64,000 nucleotides of DNA, from the NCBI GenBank assembly GCA_963573305.1, contig OY754331.1:93239434-93303433 (forward strand). Reading direction: 5' to 3'. The stretch is from Pyrrhosoma nymphula (lineage: Eukaryota; Arthropoda; Insecta; Odonata; Coenagrionidae). The notes under the pieces were generated by a model. The model saw nothing but the letters and a program-made list of their open reading frames with translations, was not told the origin of the DNA and searched no databases. The translations under genes were made by a program, and so were the position numbers. The stretch's first letter is position 1; each line of letters starts with the position of its first letter. This document shows positions 55,395-64,000 of the stretch, piece after piece.

Positions 55395-58300
55395 CATACG
55401 GACCACCAGAATCGTCGGAGAGCAAAAAAAATAAAATTAATCTTTACTACTCTAGATTATTCGCTTATAATCCAACACTCTCGCATTCTATTCCACATGT
55501 GCTCCTAATTTAAACTCAGTGTACCTCATAACGTCGTCGGTAGCTTCTACCAAATATCCCATCTTGGCATGTTCAATTATTTCAAAAATCTGAATGAAAA
55601 TTGCGTTCTTTTCTATGCTTTAGTAAATAAAAGTGCCCAAAACATGTTGAGCATCTAGCGATGGGTTTTCACCTACTCTGAAACATTTCGTCGCGCCAAA
55701 GCGGCTTGCCACAACTAGTCTTCTCGAGGTACAATGCGTGAGCCCATGGTGTCACCACTCGAGGTTCTCCAATGGCTTTTCTGGCGTTACGCTCTCCAAA
55801 TCCAACTCTGTCGAGCTTTGATGAACCATCCTCGCGGCCCTTCCCAAGTTCACACTGCCTCTTGTTACCTTCTCTCTCGAATCGGCGACTATCTATCCAG
55901 ATAAATAAATCTAAAGTGATCTACAACCCAGTATTGTATTTGACTGCGTGTCTCGCTCCCTATAGTACTCACATCCACCAATTACGCTTTCCCAATGGGA
56001 TGTTCTCTCGGAATAAGGTCAGCTATCTTTCAGCTTTCTGCCATTGAATCTTCGCTCTATCTCCGGCAGATAGGTCGTCTTCCATGCCACAGTTGACCAT
56101 GCATCCCTATTCTTTGATAGCATCCAGTCCAATTGAATATATTTTTTTCTTGATTCATCCATCTGTTATTGCGTTTCCATAAATTTAATTTGGGTGCAAA
56201 GGTACAATTAATTTTCCAAAATTATTTGTACCTACCTTTCCTCTCTCAAAACATACTTCTTTTCCGAATGCATTAGTGTTACAGCCAGTGACGAATCAAA
56301 TGGGGGAAGGGGTAAATTACGCCCCCCCCCTACCCCAAGAGTTCTGGTGAGCAATAGAAAAAGCACAGGATTTGATAATAAAGTTCATCGTATCAGCAAC
56401 TGATAAGCATTGACAAACTAGAAAAAAAGAACATACCTACATATAAGCCTCTCCCTCGAGCTTTAACTGTGATTTTCGATTACGAGTCTTTATCCGAAAT
56501 TTCAAGTTGGGCATCGGAGGAACAGCACCCGACGGAGAGGAGATGAGTCACAGCTGAGGCTTCGCCCATCCCTCTTGTGTCTTGCCAACGTCTCTTGTAA
56601 AGTTTCTCCCCCGCCGTGTGCCGGTCACTTTGTTTCAAACAGCAGGATAACCCCTTTAAAAGTAAGGGCTCATTTTCCTTGCAGTCGTCACGGATTAATA
56701 CACAGATTTTATTAAGTTAGTTAGTTGCTGACTGACTGTGAGCATTTTGGGCGCTCACGCGGTATATTTCTCTCTTTGCTTGGCGTATATACAAACGTGT
56801 TCCTCGAGCTGTCCCTTCTTGTACCGTTGACGACTCCTTCGGCTCCTCGCCTCGAGCGTCCATTTAAAATTGTCATTTTATTTTACTGTGCGAACAGATT
56901 TTCGTTGTATCGACCAAGTGGATTTTTGTTTTTCCGGAGTAACTCTACCACTTTAGAATACGATCAAGTGCGTGGGCATAGTAATTTATAATGCTGCACC
57001 TCCCCTCACGGCTGTCGCATCTTATTATATTCACGGATCTCAGCGTTCCAGTGACTTATATGACAGTATTACAGTACCAGTATGAAGTACGGAAAGTTTA
57101 AGTACCTATTTTAGATATAACTCAGTGCATAACTACATCAAACAGTATATGCTATCTCCCTTCTGTTATTTTCCCTGTGGTTCTCAAATAATTCACAATG
57201 TTATACATCATTATATAATGAAAAGGAAACCCGAACGTGTGAAAAACGCATATGCATCATTTTAATCTTAGTTGTCATCATAGAGGCTCCCGTGAAAATA
57301 ATTCATGATTTATTTAAGGTTTATAGAATTTGTATTACTTGCCCTCATTAATAAAACTGTCGCTTGCTAAATCTCACTACGACGCAATCCATTATATTGG
57401 CAATAAGAAGATACCAAATAATGTTGATTTTAATAAGCTCCGTAAAATTATCGACAACCAAAGTATCCCCTAAGAAAACTCAGTTCTGAGCCTCCGCTTG
57501 ACTTTAGCAAGTAACCTCTTTTGGAATAGCATGTTGTTGAAATATCAACCAGAGTGAATAAAATTATTTTTTTGGTTGAAATGTTTAAGAGAACTTCATC
57601 CTTAAACTGTCGGAAAACAGCTTGTTTTCCCACTTTTTATTATCGTTCACTAGTTTACCACGCATTAACCGAGAAATTGCCAAAAATTACTTTAATTATA
57701 AATAGACTTTAATTTATATGCTCGATTTGTTTTTGAACTCCGGAAATTTTATGAAGTTTTTTCATATTTACGGAAAGTACGTCGGTTCTTTCTGACGCAT
57801 CGTAGGAAATTCTTTCTCGGGTTTCTTAGTTCCCTTTTGCATAATTACATGTGAAAACGACCGAAGAAAAAGACCGATATTGCCATCGACTGCTTCAATT
57901 TCGACCTATTTCGTTTTACCGCATCGTAGGTCATGCCCAATTGTTTGGTAAAATATGCATCCGTAGCCTTAGTTACGGAATTTTGAAAAATTGAGCTTCT
58001 AGTTAAGTTATGTTTTTAGTTGTCGTCAATATCTCCAGACATATGATACTTATGTCACAGGGAAAATGCGTTTTTAAAGTAACAGCAACTCGCATAATAT
58101 TATGACTTCATTAATTAAAAATGTTGTAATGTAGTGAATAAATTATTGTTTTTATAACTTCAAACGCGTTTTTCTGTTAACATGTGCCCCTTGGATCTGG
58201 CTATTTTATTATATTTAGTAGCTGGATATTTTAACAATCCATCTTTGAATTTATGCGACGTTAATGTTTTTTTAAGGGAGAATTTGACGTAAAATGTTGA

Positions 58301-58970
58301 CATTTTACGTCTAATTTACGAGGGGGGGAAGGAGCGGTGGTTTTATATCGGCTTGCAATTAAACACCACTCATGAATCATTTGATTATGGGGGCTGATTT
58401 AGAGGCAAAAAAAAATTAGAAAGTGGGAACCAACTCGCAACAATGCTTTTGTAGCGATGACTCCATCTCGACGAATCCCAATATTTGTTCCCGTGCTTTT
58501 GAATATTGAACCGCTCGAAACCTCGGCATTGTTAAGCCTATATTTTAAACTCAAAATATCTATGAACAAATAAATCTTATCGTACCCCGTCAATTTGCTT
58601 CTATCTTTTTCAAGTCCCTCGATAACCTAGGTGCCAAAGAGAATTAACTTAAAGTCATTCTGAGGAACTGAATAATGCATTCATAATAATGGCCTTCTAT
58701 AAATGCGGCACTGTAACATCAATTGATTAACTGTTGTTCCAACTGTGTTGTATTAACTTTAAGTGATACAACAGTAGCAAATATACTTTACTAGCAGTAA
58801 TGTATACTTTTTTGGATTTGGACAATGGTCTTCAAAGCACGCAAGATACACGTGAGTATCAGTATGCTTGGAGGGAGATACTATTAGAAATAACATGGGA
58901 ATTTGTGGGATCCATGTTGTTCCCGGGGAATGCTTAGGTTGAAGAGTTCTCGGGTTTCCAGCCGGGTTAT
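55395..58970. other. Intergenic, no gene recognised
   Basis: Non-coding. A possible MITE end with CAGTGACGAATC and a G/C run lies near 56288-56332, but no partner end was found. Confidence 0.4.
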
Positions 58971-60393
58971 GGTGTTGAACTACACCGACGCACAGTGGGC
59001 TGAAATCGAAAAGTTCTGGCCAAAATTCAAAAAGTGATATTTTCAAGCCAGGAAGCTGAAACTTTGTATTAATATTCTCAAAAGACCTGTGCATGCGATG
59101 ACAAGGCATTTTTCTTAGTACTCAACAATTAACAATTTGCATATGGTCAAAGTGGGACAAATTTCGCCAAAATGGTCTACACTCAATTTTCTCACGAAAT
59201 CTTCAAAATCAAGCCCTTGCTAAACCTTTATGGGTGAAGAATTGAAATAAAAAGTGATGTAGTTATACGAAACAGTTGTTCATCTTCATTTTAATGTAGT
59301 GTACATACTTTTTTGTCATTATTTACCAAAGATATTAAACAAAATGGCGGACCCTCATTTTTGGTCATTAAAAAAATATATGTGGAGAAATAGTTATTTG
59401 CATCGCCGAGCATCACGAAGTAAATTATATGGGGAAACTCTAAAAAATCTTCCAAAGTGAGAATCCGATGCTGCGAACGTTTGCGACGCCGAATGTCACA
59501 TCAGTTTTTCGATCGCGCGGTCGAGTCTGGTCCAACCCGCCTGGTAAGGTGGCGCGGCAAGTGTGTGGAATGGCCTTGTCTGCCATCGTCTTCAGGGTGA
59601 GAAATTAGCGATTCAACGGCATTTTTTCACTTCGCTCTAACACATGCCCATGGATATTTGGTGGTTTGGGAGTCATTCCAATTTAAAGCCCTGATTCATA
59701 TCTTGGAGCAGAAAACAATCATTGACCACGGTGACCTTTGTTTTTTTAAATCTTTTACACATCTCCGCTTTTTTGTTGGCGATGAAATCACACGCTAATT
59801 GTAAGATATCCAGAACCGTTTTACAGGGAGAGTAATATCCATGACGACTGTGTCAAGACTGCACTAGTCTACCTGAGCCCTCTGTACCTATGACATTGCT
59901 TTCAAACACGGCCCATTAACTTCTCAGTAATCACTGCGAATACCGTGCTCTTCTACTGCGCACAAAATCGAATTCGACACGCCTCTGGAAGAAAACAGCA
60001 AGGAATTTTTTCCTTTTTTTTGCAGTCCCATCATTAGCTTTAGGTTTTAAATAAGGCTAGTTATTCTTTTCTCAAAATCCTTGTCAGTTGCCCTGCAAGA
60101 AATCACAATTCCAAATTGAACTGAATAATGCGTGCGCACATTGTGTGCGCACGTCTGAGGTGCCGTTTATTATTTACAAATTCCGGAGATCAAAAATCTT
60201 CAAATTGTAAGGCCTACCTTTCCGTTTAGATGTCTCTCATTCAAGCTGGTGTGTATTTCATGTAAGTTTCAAAAGCAAGTAATTTTCACTTAATGATTAT
60301 ATCACTTCCACAACACACTTTTAAATCCTACACGGGGTATCTCTCCGCTACGAACAGAATTTTAGTTTTTAAATCCCTATTTTAGATTGCTGC
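58971..60393. other. Intergenic, repeat-like, no gene recognised
   Basis: The part from CACAGTGGGCTGAAATCG (58991) to about 59600 has the look of an old interspersed repeat: a hAT-like start and an AAAATGGCGGACC block at about 59340. A second end could not be found. Confidence 0.3.
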
Positions 60394-60600
60394 TTAATCA
60401 GAAAGCGTTTTAGCCCATTTATCCCGTAAATTGCGTAAATTTCCTCGTTCAGGTAAGAAGTTCTTGGTTTTCCTAGCGAAACAGGGATAAACATTTTCGG
60501 ATTTTAGCAATACAACATGATTTTCAAAGAAAATCCTATTTCTAAACTTTTTATCTACATCGTGAAACGGAACAAACTTTTCCTTAAACTGATGTAACAT
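60394..60600 (-). other. Unidentified ORF, 68 codons
   Basis: The composition looks coding (for example FKEKFVPFHDVDKKFRNRIF and RNLRDKWAKTLSD), unlike the low-complexity ORFs elsewhere, but no domain is recognised. A fragment of a transposon ORF or a chance frame is equally possible. Confidence 0.2.
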
Positions 60601-60712
60601 CTTTATAATTTAATCTGCTTATACTTCGGCCGATATCGAATCAGTGATCGTGAACTCGATGTAAAGATAATAGTCGTTTCAGGCTTGATCTGGTGGAATA
60701 TCATAACTCAAG

Positions 60713-60846
60713 AATATTGGGAGTTTTCCACGGTATAAACTTTAATGCGACCAGTTTTGATGCACTGCTGATCATCATCCTGATGATGATGCAGTGCATC
60801 GAAACCGGTCATATTAAAGTTTATATTGTGGAAAATTGCCAATATT
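60713..60846. repeat. Palindromic element with hammerhead-like motifs (E)
   Basis: Two abutting arms of about 67 bp (60713-60779 and 60780-60846) are reverse complements with scattered mismatches. The + arm is intact: CUGAUGA (60780-60786), extra U, stem II GAUGC/GCAUC with loop AGU, GAAACCGGUC (60801-60810). The minus arm is decayed (GAAAC changed to AAAAC). Confidence 0.7.
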
Positions 60847-61324
60847 CTTTTTAAAAAAAAGCGAACTGGATGTGTTAGGTTCATGAAATTTTCCACATTT
60901 TTCGAAGACTGATGTCAAAGTAACGTATCCCTTAACAATTTAATTTCTCGTTACAATTCAATTATAGAGAGTTGCAGACGAAGAAGGTTATCTGAGAGTA
61001 TTGACCCTGGTAATTGGCGTGAGCACAAGTTGGTGACGGGTATGGGAGAATGAAGAAAGACGTATACCGACCGATAACTCGTTGAATGTTGCTTCCTATC
61101 CATTCTGGCGTTCCCTATACTATACACGCAGGCTTCACCAGATCGTGGACAGAGTGGGCGGAGGGGAGTTAACAAACCCATGGTTAATGATTTTAAATAA
61201 ATCGGCAATTTTCATTATAAAAATATACCGGCATAGTTATGAGTAAATATAAGATGTATGATAAAAGATTCAATAATCACGCAAGCGCAGGAAAGCGCGT
61301 GCTCATACACACCCATACACTCAC

Positions 61325-61385
61325 ATAAAACTTACAAATTTTACCCTCCCCCAAGATTGCTCCCTGGATCCACCCCTGGTTCCAG
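61325..61385 (-). repeat. Possible MITE end
   Basis: On the minus strand it reads CCAGGGGTGGATCCAGGGAG followed by a G run, resembling the GTGGCGGATCCAGG start of common arthropod MITEs. The other end was not found. Confidence 0.3.
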
Positions 61386-61847
61386 CTGATAATGAGTGTG
61401 AGACAATGGTGGCACTATCAGCAGTATCTTAATACATTAATCCTCCCCTTGTATGCTTTGATATTTCTCCTTCTTTGCTTAGAAATTTGTCGGCAATCAA
61501 CTGAGTAAATTATTACCAATTATTTACTTATGCACCTTGTTCCGTTTTTCCTGACAACTTCCATAGGGTTATTTACATCTTCGACGACTCTAAATATAAT
61601 ATAAACTCCAAATGTCTTTCTTCGTGAGATGATAGCGTGCAGAGTGAGGAAAAACAGATTATTTTCATCTTGAACTATTAGACATGCTCGTCCTCTGCCC
61701 CGGTTTGAACTATTTTATGTTCGACCACGACGGCTGCGTTGGCTGATCGTTGCTTGCACTGGCTGTTTTCTTACTTGAGACCAATTTTTCTGTGTTCATT
61801 GCAATAAAATGGAAACTAGATCTTTGTTTTAAAAGGAAAAGGATAAA

Positions 61848-62075
61848 TTACTTTGCACTTGTTTGTTTGAAAAATTTCCGTGCTTTTTTCTTGGTCCTCT
61901 CCGGAATTTTTAATGTCAATTCCGCATTCAACAGCCGCAAAATTTTCAAGAACCCCTTTGTGACCGAAGTCACCATCGTTTCATTGGCCGATGTTACAGA
62001 TTCGTATTTTTCTGGCATCGGTAAAGGAAGGTTGCAAACCATATTACTATTTCCCTCAGGTTTTCCATAGTTTTC
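61848..62075 (-). other. Unidentified ORF, about 75 codons
   Basis: The minus-strand frame is open from about 62075, with the first ATG at 62042. It has balanced composition with a basic end (IPERTKKKARKFFKQ). It is not recognised. It is on the same strand as the ORF at 60394-60600, so both might belong to one decayed element. Confidence 0.2.
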
Positions 62076-63129
62076 TAATTATCTGACAAACTTTTCAAAC
62101 TTCACCAAATTCTATTCATCTACGCTACCATGCGTCCATTTTTAGGATAGCAGTTTTCGTCGTATAATATGTTCTTTAAGCATACCTTTTCCTTCAAATG
62201 TACTATTTAAAAATATCACCAACTCTTTTACCGATTGGGAGTATGCAATAAATTTATTCTACATGTTAATCCGTTGTACTTTTTACGTGTAATGGTCGAC
62301 TTCAGCTGCATATTATTATAAAGAAAATCTTTCTTGTCTTCAGCAGGAGTATGCTCATCTTTTTCCCTGAATACTATACCTCTCATTTATTTTTCATAAA
62401 ATGAGGCGGACATTTCCGTTAGAAATGTTTTCGGCAGATGTTTTCGGTATTCAAAGACGTATTGTTGCGTCTTACGGCTTCTCTATATTTTTGACAGTGT
62501 TGGGTCGAATCTAAAATCAATGGAATCCGAATCCAAATTCCTAATCTCACTCTTTTATCGAATCTCAAATTCCGATTATCGAATCTGGATAATCCTTTCA
62601 CCAAATTATATTAATATCAGTCCCATTTCATTACCAATGCATATAAAAAAATCCAAATCCATTGTCACTTTATATTGTAAGTTAACGAACGCCTAATTTG
62701 CTCAAGATTTTCCCTCAAATTCAGATGCAATTAGCTTGCTTGAAAATAGAAATGAAACTGAGCAGGAATATACGCTTCACAATGAAATTTATTAGTTCTT
62801 AAATTAAAGCAAAAATGCTAAGTGAACACGAGCAACTTATTAATTTTTGCTCATGAGATGGAGCGTGGTCAATTAGGGTATATTTTCTTGAACAGTGCAA
62901 TGACATTTTTGAACAAGTCGTTTTAAAATGCTTCCATGTTCCTATTTTTCTGAGTTAATTTTTCAGGATTTTGGTGCTTCACGGACTAAAACTGAAAGAT
63001 TTTTACTAAACTTCCGTTGTGTGTTTATGAACTTATAAATACTATTGTGGGATATGATACCGCCGCAAGTGACGCAAACGGCGACTTTATCATCTTTTTT
63101 CTCTGAAAAGTAATACACCTAATTGCTCT
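62076..63129. other. Intergenic, no gene recognised
   Basis: AT-rich non-coding sequence. Confidence 0.4.
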
Positions 63130-63345
63130 AATGGGTGATTCCACCCAAATAGCCTTCCACTCGTGGTTCGACCAGGTTCTAATTACGATTTTTGACACAA
63201 AGAAAGAGTATGATACGGAAACATTTTCTGCAAAATATTAGCTCTCAGCATTCATAAATGTAGCTGATAGGGCGGTTTGAATATCTGAATAAAATGGCGG
63301 AATTCAGCTTCAAATTCGAATAGATTTCGACTTAGTGGTCGGATT
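63130..63345 (+). repeat. Dispersed repeat family X, copy 2
   Basis: Shares GATTCCAC, GACACAAAGAAAGAGTATGA, GCAAAATATTAGC, CATAAATG and AAAATGGCGGAATTCAGC with the copy at 53765-53985 in the same order and direction. Confidence 0.55.
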
Positions 63346-64000
63346 TTGAATGTAATGACGTTTCGTGATTATGAGGCAGCAAACTCACTACTATATTACC
63401 TGTTGGTCGCATAAATATCTAATCCACGTTTATAGTGCCGTGTTATCTTATCCAGTTTTTTAAAATGTTATCCATGTTTAGAAGCTTTTCTGAACAATCA
63501 TGACGCACGACTTCACATAGAATTCATGTCCTTAAATTTAGTCGCACGATGGAGCAACAAAGACGGTTGGGTAAAGATTTTGCAACTTTTGCGGCGTGAA
63601 AAAAGCGATGTTTGGGAAGACCTTCTAGGTTAGGTGTGTATTTTTCTGCAGCTCACAGTTCGTTTTTTAAAGACAAGAAAAATTATGTGCCTTCCTGCCG
63701 AACACTTAATAACAACGGCAAGCTTTGCGGTCTGCGGCGCGCGCGACGGCTTTGTAAATGATGCATTGGGAGAATATGAGGGCAGTGTTCCCATGCACCG
63801 TGAGCCGAATTTGAAATGAAACACTCCGTCATTAAAATATCCATAAAATCTCCACTTGTGTACATATGTATGACGAAATAAATTTTCACGTAAATTATCA
63901 ACGCTTTTGTAGTAAAGCGACGTCGAGGTGCTAAAATTCCGAGGCGAGATTTTCCCACGATTTACAGTTGACCGCGACGTGGCTCATATGCCACCCGCAC
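63346..64000. other. Intergenic, no gene recognised
   Basis: Short overlapping ORFs on both strands (63630-63958) have no recognised domain. Confidence 0.4.

Noticed and set aside
58950..58985. Further hammerhead-like GAAACCC on the minus strand
   Set aside because: No CUGANGA core or stem II at the expected distance.
1..64000. CRISPR arrays, bacterial operons, rRNA genes
   Set aside because: No regularly spaced direct repeats, no operon structure and no rRNA-like sequence were seen; the window is eukaryotic.

Overview
The window is AT-rich, intron-rich animal DNA, most likely from an insect. The evidence is one multi-exon gene for a Polycomb RING protein with the long disordered tail typical of insect Psc/Su(z)2, all-GT-AG introns, and many decayed insect-type mobile elements (non-LTR retrotransposons, a Penelope-like element, hAT-like and piggyBac-like MITEs). 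I cannot name the species.

The only gene I can support is the Psc/PCGF gene on the + strand. Its coding exons are 7876-8023, 31942-32038, 32462-32568, 33511-33652, 34807-34960, 35514-35615, 35739-35819 and 36209-40552. They join in frame to 5175 nt (1724 aa plus stop). The first coding exon ends inside the RING finger, and a 23.9-kb intron separates it from the rest of the domain. The last exon (4.3 kb) encodes about 84% of the protein: the end of the RAWUL ubiquitin-like fold, then charged and Ser/Thr/Pro/Lys-rich low-complexity sequence. A splice acceptor at 7807-7808 shows that at least one non-coding 5' exon lies further upstream. The CpG-rich stretches at 1-480 and about 5560-5850 are possible but unproven sites for it.

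Layout: 1-7808 is upstream sequence with repeats; 7809-8023 is the first coding exon; 8024-31941 is the giant intron, with four CpG-rich islands (20.3-20.8, 23.2-23.6, 27.5-28.3 and 29.9-30.3 kb) and many repeats; 31942-40552 holds the remaining exons; 40553 to about 41.2 or 42.4 kb is the 3' UTR; and 42.4-64 kb is intergenic, with retroelement relics and no recognisable host gene. A CCAAT-bearing CpG-rich patch near 43.4 kb may be a promoter.

The most unusual signal is a set of short palindromic (head-to-head) elements at about 1.9, 6.0, 9.0, 31.5 and 60.7 kb, plus single copies near 19.0 and 52.6 kb. Their arms carry a hammerhead-ribozyme-like motif: a CUGANGA core, a variable but complementary stem II, then GAAA and a self-complementary stem III. 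Stem II differs in sequence between elements but keeps its pairing, and every copy with a readable stem II has one extra nucleotide between the CUGANGA core and that stem. Hammerhead motifs are known from Penelope-like retroelements, and a Penelope-type reverse transcriptase relic lies at 50.7-51.6 kb. I infer that the palindromes derive from such elements.
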